64,000 nt of DNA from Hippophae tibetana (GCA_037013495.1 CM072812.1:59180938-59244937); one strand, 5' to 3'. Counted from the stretch's first letter, positions 43,001 to 52,636 are shown. Made by a program: numbers and translations. Notes: generated by a model from the letters alone, not told the origin.

Positions 43001-45225
43001 AAAATTTCCAAATCGTGTATCGAAACTACTATTATAATATATCAAATGGAAAGTTGTTTCGATTTCTAAAAATGCAATAAAAGCATCAGTTCTGTTCTCA
43101 AAATTTTTGAACCCAAATTCCATTTTTTATGCAACTTACAATATCTAAAAGTTTGTTCAAAGCATATTGCGTTCTTTTCGGCTCTTGTTCTTTAGGGTTC
43201 TAATTTAATCATCTTAGCCTCGTTCTATGTAATTCAATCGTTACTATTTGTTTGAGTTCCTAGGTTATTCACCTATAGGTTTCACATAATTTAGAATGTG
43301 AGCTTGGGTTGTTGAAAATAGGTTATATGTCTTCATCTATCCTTTTTTGAATTTTAGAATTAAAAAAAATATTATTTAATTGTTTTCTACTTTCTTGAGT
43401 GAAAAATCATAGTAAAAATAATGAAATTTAATCCTTCATCTCTTGTATTTTCTATCACTTTTGTTGTCGTTGGTTTCATCTTTGGATTTCCTTTTGTAGT
43501 TTTTCTACAAATTCTTCGTATCTTTTCTTTTTCTTTTTTTAATGTGTCCTAATCTATCTTTCTTCAAAAAAAAAATAGGAATGTTCAAGCATGTCACAAT
43601 TTAAAAAAAAAAGAAGTTATTAATTGGGGTTGCAACTTTAAACTTTTAAAATTTTCAAATCGTGTATTGAAACTACTATTGTAATATATCAAATGGAAAG
43701 TTGTTTCGATTTCTAAAAATGCAATAAAAGCATCAGTTCTGTTCTCAAAATTTTTGAACCCAAATTCCATTTTTTATGCAACTTACAATATCTTAAAGTT
43801 TGTTCACAGCATATTGCGTTCTTTTCGGCTCTTGTTCTTTAGGGTTCTAATTTAATCATCTTAGCCTCGTTCTATGTAATTCAATCATTACTATTTGTTT
43901 GAGTTCCTAGGTTATTCACCTATAGGTTACACATAATTTAGAATGGGAGCTTTGGTTGTTGAAAAAAGGTTATATATCTTCATCTATCCTTTTTTGAATT
44001 TTAGAATTAAAAAAAATATTATTTAATTGTTTTCTACTTTCTTGAGTGAAAAATCATAGTAAAAATAATGAAATTTAATCCTTCATCTCTTGTGTTTTCT
44101 ATCAGTTTTGTTGTCGTTGGTTTCATCTTTGGATTTCCTTTTGTAGTTTTTCTACAAATTCTTCGTATCTTTTCTTTTTCTTTTTTTAATGTGTCCTAAT
44201 CTATCTTTCTTCAAAAAAAAAAAAAAATAGGAATGTTCAAGCATGTCACAATTTAAAAAAAAAGAAGTTATTAATTGGGGTTGCAACTTTAAACTTTTAA
44301 AATTTTCAAATCGTGTATCGAAACTACTATTGTAATAAATCAAATGGAAAGTTGTTTCGATTTCTAAAAATGCAATAAAAGCATCAGTTCTGTTCTCTAA
44401 ATTTTTGAACCCAAATTCCATTTTTTATGCAACTTACAATATCTTAAAGTTTGTTCACAGCATATTGCGTTCTTTTCGGCTCTTGTTCTTTAGGGTTCTA
44501 ATTTAATCATCTAAGCCTCGTTCTATGTAATTCAATCGTTACTATTTGTTTGAGGTCCTAGGTTATTCACCTATAGTTTACACATAATTTAGAATGGGAG
44601 CTTTGGTTGTTGAAAATAGGTTATATGTCTTCATCTATCCTTTTTTGAATTTTAGAATTAAAAAAATTATTATTTAATTGTTTTCTACATTCTTGAGTGA
44701 AAAATCATAACAAAAAGCATGAAATTTTATCCTTCATCTCTTGTGTTTTCTATCAGTTTTGTTGTCGTTGGTTTCATCTTTGGATTTCCTTTTGTAGTTT
44801 TTCTACAAATTCTCCGTATCTTTTCTTTTTCATTTTTTTATGTGTCCTAATCTATCTTTCTTCAAAAAAAAATAGGAATGCTCAAGCATGTCACAATTTA
44901 AAAAAAAAGAAGTTATTAATTGGGGTTGCAACTTTAAACTTTTAAAATTTTCAAATCATGTATCGAAACTACTATTGTAATATATAGAATGGAAAGTTGT
45001 TTCGATTTCTAAAAATGCAATAAAAGCATAAGTTCTGTTCTCAAAATTTTTGAACCCAAATTCCATTTTTTATGCAACTTACAGTATATTAAAGTTTGTT
45101 CACAGCATATTGCGTTCTTTTCGGCTCTTGTTATTTAGGGTTCTAATTTAATCATCTTAGCCTCGTTCTATGTAATTCAATCGTTACTATTCATTTGAGT
45201 TCCTAGGTTATTCACCTATAGGTTA
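40054..45225. repeat. Satellite block with 2-mer HOR (about 1,291 bp), then mixed monomers
   Basis: Monomer starts: 40054, 40702, 41347, 41993, 42638, 43283, 43930, 44581. The offsets 40702/41993 and 41347/42638 are both 1,291 bp, and the left half of 43283 continues the pattern. The right half of 43283 switches to the cacttttg type seen near 12-20 kb. The monomers 43930 and 44581, and the split one at 45226, are mixed types. Confidence 0.82.
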
Positions 45226-45855
45226 GACATAATTTTGAATGGGAGTTTTGGTTGTTGAAAATAGGTTATATGTCTTCATCTATCCTTTTGTGAATTTTTT
45301 GAATTAAAAAAATTATTATTTAATTGTTTTCTACTTTTTTGAGTGAAAAATCATAGTAAAAACAATGAAATTTAATCCTTCATCTCTTGTGTTTTCTTTC
45401 AATTTTTTTATCGTTGTTTTCATCTTTGGATTTCCTTTTGTAGTTTTTCTACAAATTCTTCGTATATTTTCCTTTTCTTTTTTTTATGTGTCCTAAGCTA
45501 TCTTTCTTCAAAAAAAAAAAATAGGAATGCTCAAGCATGTCACAATTTAACAAAAAAAAAGTTATTAATTGGGGTTGCAACTTTAAACTTTTAAAATTTC
45601 CAAATCGTGTATCGAAACTACTATTATAATATATCAAATGGAAAGTTGTTTCGATTTTTAAAAATGCAATAAAAGCATCAGTTCTGTTCTCAAAATTTTT
45701 GAACCCAAATTCCATTTTTTATGCAACTTACAATATCTTAAAGTTTGTTCACAGCATATTGCGTTCTTTTCGGCTCTTGTTCTTTAGGGTTCTAATTTAA
45801 TCATCTTAGCCTCGTTCTTTGTAATTCAATCGTTACTATTCATTTGAGTTCGTAG

Positions 45856-45860
45856 GTTAT
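45856..45860. repeat. Target-site duplication, left copy (GTTAT)
   Basis: GTTAT lies directly before the TGATGA terminus and matches 60997-61001. In unbroken satellite monomers the same place reads taggttattcacc with a single GTTAT. Five bases is the usual duplication length for Ty3/gypsy integrases. Confidence 0.95.
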
Positions 45861-46171
45861 TGATGAACGAAAACCGGCATCGCCGATCTTCGCAAATAGT
45901 TTGGTTTTAATATTTATAAAACTCTCGCTAGTGCACGAATCATTTCGAAGAAAATGATAAGCATACTCCCAAGGTCGATCTAAGGAAGGAATGTATGTGG
46001 TTTTTAATTTATTATTCAAACTTTTAAAAACGAAATTAAATCCTAAACATCCTGTCACGATAGTTTGGTTTTTGTGTTCCTAATCTAATGACATAAAATA
46101 AACATATATACAGATTAATTAAATATAATCTAATAACATAAAAATAAACATAGATACAAATTCAATAAATA

Positions 46172-46176
46172 ATTAT
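46172..46176. repeat. Target-site duplication of nested solo LTR, left copy (ATTAT)
   Basis: ATTAT precedes TGATGC. The uninterrupted partner LTR reads aataattatctaaa with one copy. Confidence 0.92.
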
Positions 46177-47100
46177 TGATGCTTATTTTCGCAAGTGTAC
46201 GAATCGTTCAAGTAATAAAGTGTACAAAAAGTACGGATATCGAACCCACAAGAAATGGCGTTACTAAGTACCGAAATTGACTAACCCTAATTTTATTTGA
46301 AAACCGAATTGTTGAAATTGTTTTAAAAGCAAATTAACATAAAACTAAACGCAAATAACAAAATTTAATGTTGTTCACAAATGATTAAAAACGCTAAGGC
46401 ATTTGATTTCGCTAAATCAATTCAATCCGATTTCAAGTCATGTTATATGAGATTCAAAGCTAAAAGTGATGGTTGAAAAACTCAAACTTATCTAATACTC
46501 TTTCTCAAGTTATATTAGAATTACTTATCTATGAAAACCAACTATATTACTATGAAGATTTAATCACAAATAAGCACATTATGATTTATGGAATTTCTAG
46601 AATAACCACATACATCATGCATTAGGTGTCAAACTCGCATTCAACATACGGTATTTATCACAAGAAGCATTCATTACACATCTCCTCTCGGTCTCAATAT
46701 AATGCAACAAATCATCTAAATCTTGATCAGAAATTTAAAAGCATTAAGCATGGAAATAAATACTCAACTTGAAAACAATGAATTCATATAACAATAACAA
46801 AAGAAATCAGATTTCCTTGATTTAACTACATCATAGCCTTAGCAAAAACGAATTAGTTCATAACGAAATTAAGAACAACCATATTCTCAATTGAAACCAT
46901 GAACAAACAATCTGAATAAAATGCAGAAAATAAATGCTAAGGAGAAGAGATGAAGAACTCTTGAAGATGAAGACTTGGTAGCAACAATTGTGATGATCCT
47001 TCCAAACTTCTCCAACCTTTCTCTCCAAAATTTCCTTTTCTCCTCCAAAAATAACTTAGATCTGCTCTCTCTGCCGTCCCCCTCTTTTTCCATCATAATG

Positions 47101-47108
47101 TATATATA
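47101..47108 (-). promoter_or_regulatory. Candidate TATA box of the nested solo LTR
   Basis: TATATATA lies at the border between a GC-rich repeat tract (U3, higher coordinates) and a purine-rich segment on the minus strand that could be the transcript start. The position fits an LTR promoter on the minus strand. Inferred from motif only. Confidence 0.5.
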
Positions 47109-47242
47109 GATCTAGGGTTTGGGGGGCAATTTTGGAACAAAACAACATAAAAAATGCGTTTTCGGACGAAACTCGCCGGCCGCGACATTATTCTCGCCGC
47201 GGCGAGATTTCTGGAAAATTAAATTTTTGTTTTTTGGATTTT

Positions 47243-47441
47243 GGCCGGTGGCCAAAATAATGTGGCCGGCGGCCAACATAATTTCGCTGGCGGCGAGATG
47301 ATTTGGCCGGCGGCGAGAATTATTTGGCCGGCGGGGAGATTAATTTACCAAAATTTGTGCTCTCGGGAAGATTTTAGCCGGCGGCGAGATTCTTTGGCCG
47401 GCGGCGAGAATACTTTGGCCGGCGGCGAGATTCACTTGGCC
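47243..47441. repeat. GC-rich minisatellite in the nested LTR (about 20-21-bp unit)
   Basis: About eight imperfect units of the form TTTGGCCGGCGGCGAGAAT follow one another. They are split into two groups by a variant spacer containing GTGCTC. A related spacer (GTGCTCCC) ends the second group at about 47450, so there is also a longer period of roughly 105 bp. Single related units flank it near 47168-47210 and 47490-47505. GGCCGGCGGCC-like cores are partly self-complementary. It lies in the inferred U3. Confidence 0.88.
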
Positions 47442-47727
47442 ATAATCCGTGCTCCCTGCATGATTTTCAACATTTTCTCCGTAAGGTTTTCGCCGGCGGC
47501 GAAATTCCAAATTTTGAAATTTTTGTTCTCTTTTTATTTTCATTCAATCCCGATCATTGTACTTTGTCCCTAACTTCTCCAAAATCATGATTTTACCTGA
47601 AATTGCACTTTAATCACGAAATACCCGTGAAATGACATTTGTGGATTAAATAATCAAATAAACACAATTTTCACACAAATATCAACATTTAAATCATAAC
47701 AAAAATGCAATAATTTAGCTCTTATCA

Positions 47728-47732
47728 ATTAT
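47728..47732. repeat. Target-site duplication of nested solo LTR, right copy (ATTAT)
   Basis: ATTAT follows TTATCA and leads into ctaaaaataaac, which matches the partner LTR after its single copy. Confidence 0.92.
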
Positions 47733-47904
47733 CTAAAAATAAACATATATACAGATTCAATAAATATTCATGCAAATTTTTAGCATTTATATTAGCGGAG
47801 TATTTATGGATGTAATAACTAAATTAATTATGCTTGCTCATATTAACTAGGTTATTAAAGATATAAATTGATATTTTATTGATTCTCTCTTTTTTATATA
47901 AATA

Positions 47905-48050
47905 CCACCTTTGGTGGGGTTAGATATTCTTTGTTAACTAAACAAATCAATTAACACCTATGGGTGGGATTGATAACTAATATGTTTAATTAAATTAATT
48001 CCTTTTTCTAAGAGATTGAAAATGAACCATTTAAATGCCACCTTTGGTGG
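47905..48050. repeat. CCACC-TTT-GGTGG hairpin repeats in the LTR
   Basis: Two exact hairpins CCACC/GGTGG with a TTT loop (47905-47917 and 48038-48050), each followed by GGTTAGA. A weaker CACC/GGTG form at 47955-47966 lies between them. The other LTR has the same set at about 59503-59515 (one base of the stem changed) and 59636-59648. In element sense they lie in the transcribed R-U5 part. Confidence 0.65.
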
Positions 48051-48654
48051 GGTTAGACAATTTAAACATTATTCAAGGTGTCCAAATTAAACATAAGAAT
48101 TTAATTATCCGAGTACTAACTTTCAAGTTTTAAAACCACTATTGAAAACATGTTGTCAATACATTTTCACATAATAATTCTTATAAAAACTTTTGAAATA
48201 GAGTTTCACTCTAACTACCGGGCGATTGTACCAACAAATAAAAGAGCACTACTCTAAATTAGACCGGATAACTAAACCTTAAAATCTAATTTTCAGGTTT
48301 AAGTTTGTAATGAAAAATAATATATTTCTCTCTAACATTCTTAATATAAAATCTTGAATAAAAACAAAATCAATTCATTTTAGAGATTTTTACCTATTTA
48401 ATATTTCGCAAACATAACAACGTCATTATTACATCATATTTACTAAACAGCCAGCATAGTTAAATTTAACCACAGACAAGTTGAATATAACATGTAAGAA
48501 TAAAGCATAAAAATAACTGTAAAGAAAATAAAATCCTTACAGAACTTTGACGCTATTCCCGTAGCTGGAAAACCTCCGAGCGGAATTTGCACTTCCATAT
48601 ATTGAATCAAAAATCTAAATTATTACAAAAACATTACAAGTTCCTCTCAAAAAG

Positions 48655-48790
48655 AGAAGAACTCTAAACCTAAGAGAATTGAACTAAAAACTAAGAGAAA
48701 AACTAAGAAAAGCTTAGAAACTAAGAAAGAAACTAAGAGAAACTAAAAACTAAGAAATGAGAGAAAGAAAGAAGAGAGAAGTGAGTTTTG
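48655..48790 (-). repeat. Purine-rich CTAAGAGAAA repeats in 3' LTR (start of transcribed part)
   Basis: On the plus strand this is a run of imperfect AACTAAGAGAAA-type words, i.e. CT-rich with repeated CTTAGTTT on the element-sense strand. It begins near the expected transcript start, just downstream of the TATA box. CT-rich leaders are common at plant retroelement and gene start sites. Confidence 0.65.
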
Positions 48791-48821
48791 AAGGTGTGAT
48801 TTGAAGTGAAGGGAAGGGGGG

Positions 48822-48829
48822 TATTTATA
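48822..48829 (-). promoter_or_regulatory. TATA box in 3' LTR
   Basis: On the minus strand the sequence reads CCTATAAATACCCCCC. TATAAATA is a good plant TATA box and is identical in the other LTR. In this 3' LTR it could start transcription outward into the neighbouring satellite toward lower coordinates. Confidence 0.75.
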
Positions 48830-48906
48830 GGTGAGGATGGAGAGAAAAAATGAGTAAAAAAATGTTAAAAAATATTAAAAAATGTAAAAACGCGTATTGG
48901 AATTGC

Positions 48907-48937
48907 TGATGTCATCAATGACATCAGGATGACGTCA
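48907..48937 (-). promoter_or_regulatory. TGAYGTCA cluster in 3' LTR, middle site mutated
   Basis: Same cluster as in the 5' LTR, but the middle site reads TGACATCA (48919-48926), a CpG-to-CpA change. TGATGTCA (48907-48914) and TGACGTCA (48930-48937) are unchanged. Confidence 0.58.
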
Positions 48938-48960
48938 CAGGGGCGGCTGCACGTGAAAAA

Positions 48961-49156
48961 TGGGGCGAAAACGCGTTGGGCACGCGGAGGGGGGCTGCTG
49001 GGGCGCTGCGCGCAGCTCGGCGCGCGTGAACAGTGCCCGTGCGTTGAGCTGCGCGCAGCTGGGCATGCCAGCGCGCGCGGGCGCGCTCGGAATGGGGCGC
49101 TGGGACGCGCTGGGGAGCGCGCGGCTGGGCGCTGGGGCGCTGGGCTGCGGCGCGCG
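48961..49156. repeat. GC-rich tract in 3' LTR U3 (196 bp)
   Basis: This tract is dense in CpG and in GCGCTGGG- and GCGCGC-type words, within a strongly A+T-rich element. Its counterpart in the 5' LTR is 140 bp, so it changed length by 56 bp in one LTR while the surroundings stayed about 99% identical. Open frames of 70-120 codons rich in Ala, Arg and Pro occur on both strands here; I regard them as base-composition artefacts. Confidence 0.85.
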
Positions 49157-49454
49157 ATTTCCGTCTTTTTGACATTTTTGACTTTTTCGACCCATTTCGT
49201 CCGATTTTTCCATGTTTGTTGACCTTTTCTCACTTATTTATTGATATATTTGTGATGTATTGCTTCAAATATTCCTCTTTGAGTCTTTACATTGCGTTTT
49301 TAAGCCAAAATACCTGAAAAACAATAAAAATACCTGTGATTCCGAAAAAGACAAATTTATATAAATATATGATAAAACATATAAATATATGTATTTTTAA
49401 TCAATTAAGGTACATAAAATCATGGTTATTTTAGTGCTTTTTGAGCACTCATCA

Positions 49455-49466
49455 CAACCCCCAACC
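49455..49466 (-). promoter_or_regulatory. Polypurine tract next to the 3' LTR
   Basis: On the minus strand GGTTGGGGGTTG ends exactly at the TGATGAG start of the 3' LTR. It is where plus-strand DNA synthesis should be primed. It is short and interrupted by T bases, so recognition rests on position and the G-run. Confidence 0.8.
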
Positions 49467-49470
49467 AGCT

Positions 49471-49492
49471 TCTTGCTAGTCTCTTAGCAAGA
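49471..49492 (-). other. Stem-loop beside the polypurine tract
   Basis: TCTTGCTA and TAGCAAGA form a perfect 8-bp stem around a 6-base loop, four bases from the polypurine tract. It is not inside the LTR. A role in RNA folding or RNase H positioning is possible but not shown. Confidence 0.6.
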
Positions 49493-51264
49493 GAAGCGAT
49501 AAAAGCTAAAAATTAAACTATGCTAAATCACTTTCGTGGATTGAAACGGTTGCATTTAGCCTATGCAACAAGCCGTTAAACCCCTAGGTTGCCCTAGTGG
49601 ACGAGTTTGAGTCTCGTGAGGGTTTTCAGTAATGATACCCACAAACATTGAACTAAATGTAAAAATAAAAACAATCAAAACAAAAATTAAAATTACAACA
49701 CAATCAAAAATTAATTTAAGAATAAAAGAAAACAACATATCACAAAAATATCTCATACTTTTTAATCTCTTTTAAGATCATAATTAAAATCTCAAGCATA
49801 AGTTATTTTAATCTCTTTAAATAATCATGATTTTATTATAATAATTAGTCGAAAATCATTTTCATATTTCATTTCAAAAATGTATCAATTTAATTTTACC
49901 CAATTTCAGTGTCATGAATCAGAATTCGCTTCGACTCTATTCCTCACAAGTCAATACTCTCAAGGCACTGAATCCTATGGGTTCAAACACTCATACTAAT
50001 TTATATGCGAAAGAGTTGATGTATAGAAATGAACTAATATGTTCGCATATGTATAAAGAATAAAGGCTCAAAGTGTTATTTTAACATTGATCTCATGAAA
50101 GGAATCGAATGTATAAATTATAAAGATATCATATACAAAAATTATTTTCATGCATAAATCAAACTCATTAAGAAAGAATTTCAAGATATATGCTTTTACA
50201 AATGAAGAAATTGCAATGACTTTTTAGGGAATTACTTCCTATATCTTTCTTTTGTAATTAGCCTTTACTCACAACTTTGTAGGTAATGTGGGTCATAGTA
50301 TGTAGATGATACTATATTCTTTATCTCTCTATTTTTTTTTTAATATATGTATTTTTAGAGAGTCAACCCATGTACAGATTGTACATTTTTTTTGGATTTT
50401 GGTGAGTGGTTAATTTTGTGGCTTTTCTGTTTGATCTTGGTTTAGGTAACCCCAGATATGTCTTTTTGTTTTTGTAACAGTCAGGCATAAATGAGATATA
50501 AGCATATACTATCAATTTCTACTCAAATCATTTAATCTAAGCAAAAATAATAATCAAAAATATATGATACTCTATTAAGATGAGAAAAAATTCATACATT
50601 CAATGCTAATACCTATAGAGATCATCTAAACTTTTTGAATAAATAAGAAATGTGTTTGGAGTAGAAAAAATATATATTTCACTCTGAATAAAAGAAATTA
50701 GGCTCAAATTATATCTCACAAGGGTAGTCTCCACTAAAAAAATTCATAAACACCGATTTTGGGTTTAATATAATTTCCACATTTTATCAAGAAATACTAG
50801 TTATGACAAAAACTAACTAATTATCAAAAATAATTACAAAATATTTCATGATATGTTTTCAAAAATTAATCTAACAGTACCAAAGACTTAACTATTTACT
50901 TAAATTTGATTTAAAGAAATGATACATTTTTGTGATAATTTTTTTATATATATAGCATGGTAACTTTTCACCACCCCCAACCTAGAACTTACATTGTCCT
51001 CAATGTAACAACTGCAAATTAAAGATAAAGAGAAAAGAGGAGAAAGATTACCTATTTCTTGAGAATGTGTAAGTAGTAATGAAGAAATACAGGTGCATCC
51101 ATCATTTTCATCATTAAAGTGTATACAGACAGATCGCTGTGAACTTCTAACATCTCAACAAATATTTTAGTTTTAACAATTTTAAAAATTATTCACATAC
51201 AAGTAAACTAAAATAAACAATAAAATTAAGTAAATAAAACAAATAACAAAAAATTACCTAACAT
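49493..51264 (-). other. 3' non-coding region of the retrotransposon
   Basis: About 1.8 kb of A+T-rich sequence lie between the stem-loop near the PPT and the stem-loops after pol. Many Athila-group elements have an env-like ORF here. I find no reading frame longer than 66 codons on the element strand, and the one at 49756-49556 is hydrophobic only because it is T-rich. Either env was never present or it has decayed beyond recognition by eye. A second polypurine-like tract and hairpin lie at 50971-51008. A T-run at about 50332-50342 is a simple-sequence feature. Confidence 0.75.
50971..51008 (-). promoter_or_regulatory. Internal polypurine-like tract with adjoining perfect hairpin
   Basis: On the minus strand TTACATTG-AGGA-CAATGTAA (51008-50989) is an 8-bp stem with a 4-base loop, followed within a few bases by GGTTGGGGGTGG (50982-50971). 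That 12-mer matches the true polypurine tract at 11 of 12 positions. It could serve as a second plus-strand primer, or be a remnant of an older LTR boundary. Function is inferred only. Confidence 0.55.
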
Positions 51265-51313
51265 GATGGGTTGCCTCCCATCCAGCGCTTAGTTTAACGT
51301 CTTAGCAAGACGT
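51265..51313 (-). other. Double stem-loop after pol
   Basis: In element sense, ACGTCTT-GCT-AAGACGT (51313-51297) is followed by GATGGG-AGGCAA-CCCATC (51282-51265). The first stem starts 12 bases after the pol stop codon at 51328-51326. A diverged second copy of the same pair follows gag1 (56773-56724). The conserved pairing suggests a structured RNA element of the 3' untranslated region. Confidence 0.7.
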
Positions 51314-51490
51314 ATCTTTTTGGTGCTAAGGATTACTCAGCCAAATGCAATCCATTTCAGCAATGTTGTTTGGTTCTTCAAAATAAGGCTTGACACGATG
51401 ACCATTGACTTTGAACGTTTTTTGTGTCTTGGAGTCCAAAAGTTCTACCACTCCATGTTCAGATACCTGAACTATTTTGAATGGTCCATC

Positions 51491-52318
51491 TCATCTTGAT
51501 CTCAGCTTTCCTGGAAACAATCTCAAATGAGAGTTAAATAAAAGAACTTTCATTCCAGGGTGAAGAGTTTTAGGAACTAGCCTCTTGTCATGATAGCGCT
51601 TAGTACGCTCCTTGTATAATTTGGCATTCTCATAGGCTTCATTCCTAATTTCTTCCAACTCATGAAGCTGGAGTACTCGTTTTTCACCTGCTTTATCTAA
51701 ATCCATGTTTAGCTCTTTAATTGCCCAATAAGCCTTGTGTTCAAGTTCAACTGGAAGGTGGCACGCTTTCCCAAAGATTAACCGATAAGGGCTCATCCCA
51801 ATAGGTGTTTTGTAAGCGGTACGGTATGCCCATAAGGCATCATTTAACTTAAATGCCCAATCCTTCCTTGAAGGACGCACAGTGCGTTCCAGTATTCCCT
51901 TAATTTGCCTATTACTTACTTCCACTAAACCGGAAGTTTGAGGATGATATGGAGTAGCTACCTTATGTGTGATGTTGTACTTGTTTAGTACTCCATCAAA
52001 GAGTTTGTTACAAAAATGGCTACCTCCATCACTTATTATAGCTCTAGGCGTTCCGAACCTACTGAATATGAAATCTTTCAAGAATTTCACAACAACATTA
52101 GCATCATTGGTTTTGGTGGGGATAGCTTCTACCCACTTGGACACATAATCCACAGCAACCAAAATGTATTGAAAACCATTAGATGGGGGAAAAGGACCCA
52201 TAAAGTCAATCCCCCATACGTCAAAGAGTTCAACAACTAAATTAGATGTCAAAGGCATTTCATCTCTTTTGCTTATGTTTCCTGTTCTTTGACATCTATC
52301 ACATTGTGCACAAAACAT
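51491..52318 (-). CDS. int: Integrase fragment (275-aa open stretch, 5' and 3' truncated by stops)
   Basis: This open stretch is in frame with the polyprotein. Its first ATG lies inside the integrase N-terminal zinc domain, so it is not a natural start. The two cysteines of the HHCC motif (CDRC, residues 6-9) are in it; the two histidines lie upstream, between the second stop and 52319. The catalytic core has D38, D97 and E133, the D,D-35-E spacing of retroviral and Ty3/gypsy integrases. The C-terminal part is rich in charged residues and ends at TGA in LFPGKLRSR-stop, where relatives usually have tryptophan (family knowledge). A further 54 readable codons follow to 51326. I see no chromodomain. 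Catalytic residues are intact, so the damage is recent and confined to stops. Confidence 0.9.
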   Translation of the reverse strand: MFCAQCDRCQRTGNISKRDEMPLTSNLVVELFDVWGIDFMGPFPPSNGFQYILVAVDYVSKWVEAIPTKTNDANVVVKFLKDFIFSRFGTPRAIISDGGSHFCNKLFDGVLNKYNITHKVATPYHPQTSGLVEVSNRQIKGILERTVRPSRKDWAFKLNDALWAYRTAYKTPIGMSPYRLIFGKACHLPVELEHKAYWAIKELNMDLDKAGEKRVLQLHELEEIRNEAYENAKLYKERTKRYHDKRLVPKTLHPGMKVLLFNSHLRLFPGKLRSR

Positions 52319-52636
52319 ATGAGCATCTTTAAAAAGAGTGGGCCAAAAGAATCCAGACTGTAATATCTTACGGGCTGTCTTTTCACCTCCAAAATGACCC
52401 CCACAATGAAGTTCGTGACAAAAAGTTAGAATTCTCTTATGTTCTTCTTCAGGTACACATCTCCGGATGACTTGATCTTGACCAATCTTGTATAAATAAG
52501 GGTCATCCCAGAAATAGTCCTTAATAGTTTTAAAAAACCTTTTCTTCTCCTGATATTAAGTGTTAGGTCGCAAAACACCAGTGGCAAGATAGTTTACAAT
52601 ATCAGCGTACCATGGGTTCGGACCTATGAAAAATAA
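52319..52636 (-). pseudogene. Integrase N-terminal segment between stops (RNase H-integrase linker and HHCC histidines)
   Basis: The pol frame continues through this stretch, interrupted once by TAA at 52558-52556. After that stop the frame shows the linker of Ty3/gypsy elements and then a [15 protein letters not shown] segment, carrying the histidines of the HHCC zinc finger and the usual GGHFG block. It supports a single ancestral polyprotein over two separate genes. Confidence 0.82.

Larger units (their letters stand above)
1..45860. repeat. Satellite DNA array, left part (about 646-bp monomer, 70 complete copies plus a split 71st)
   Basis: Head-to-tail tandem repeat. Taking the landmark cacataattt (or gacataattt) as monomer start, successive starts are 643-651 bp apart, mean 646 bp, with one exception of 610 bp. 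Every monomer has the same order of landmarks: a T-rich block with a small dyad, two A-runs about 35-40 bp apart, a GGGGTTGCAACTT block, an AAATGGAAAGTTGTTTCGAT block and a TTCTTTAGGGTTCTAA block containing one plant-telomere-like heptamer. The array is A+T-rich throughout. Single-base and A-run length differences separate the copies and define higher-order repeats listed separately. No convincing gene lies in it. The short frames of 60-94 codons on both strands recur only because the DNA recurs. The 71st monomer (from 45226) is cut at 45860 by the retrotransposon. Confidence 0.97.
46177..47727 (-). mobile_element. Nested solo LTR of a second LTR retrotransposon (1,551 bp)
   Basis: The partner LTR lacks this segment, and the left LTR resumes exactly after it. 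It has TGATGC...TTATCA ends (TG...CA) and a perfect flanking duplication ATTAT. It contains no PBS, coding frame or repeated ends, so a solo LTR left by LTR-LTR recombination is the best reading. Orientation is inferred as minus. A TATATATA box at 47101-47108 would follow a GC-rich U3 tract. The end at 46177 also shares the CGCAAGTG-ACGAATC motif that the host LTR carries near its own U5 end. It inserted after the host element, since only one host LTR has it. A short non-autonomous element is an alternative. Confidence 0.88.
45861..49454 (-). repeat. 3' LTR (element sense), enlarged by a nested insertion
   Basis: This 3,594-bp LTR is bounded by TGATGAACG and CACTCATCA. Removing the nested insertion and one copy of its duplication (1,556 bp) leaves 2,038 bp, against 1,980 bp for the partner at 59017-60996. 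Nearly all of the remaining difference is a 56-bp length change in the GC-rich tract. Outside that tract the two LTRs align almost base for base. Many of the mismatches are CpG-to-TpG or CpA changes. In element sense the LTR holds a GC-rich tract, a TGACGTCA site, a TATA box and a long transcribed part with CCACC/GGTGG hairpins. Confidence 0.95.

Noticed and set aside
763-45715. Dozens of 60-94-codon frames on both strands of the satellite (recurrent MKNHSKKHEILSF..., MEFGFKNFENRTD... and MKFNPSSLVFSF... peptides)
   Set aside because: They recur at the monomer period, overlap on opposite strands, change frame and length with A-run length, and are not conserved as proteins. They are open stretches of repeated A/T-rich DNA.
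1-45860. CRISPR array or bacterial repeat
   Set aside because: Units are 646 bp and contiguous without spacers, and the context is a plant retroelement.
45840-46058. Minus-strand frame crossing the satellite-LTR border
   Set aside because: It spans an insertion junction; the LTR part also occurs in the other LTR with a different continuation (58933-59175).
47119-47573. Frames of 60-110 codons over the minisatellite of the nested LTR
   Set aside because: They simply translate the GC-rich repeat unit, with no protein features.
48865-49233. Overlapping Ala/Arg/Pro-rich frames of 70-122 codons in the GC-rich LTR tract, and their counterparts at 60341-60860
   Set aside because: Open on both strands in several frames at once because GC-rich DNA has few stop codons. 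The tract changes length between sister LTRs, which would not fit a protein.
49556-49756. Hydrophobic 66-codon frame in the 3' non-coding region as a possible env remnant
   Set aside because: Hydrophobicity follows from T-rich codons. There is no signal peptide plus ectodomain pattern, and the region around it has no continuing frame.
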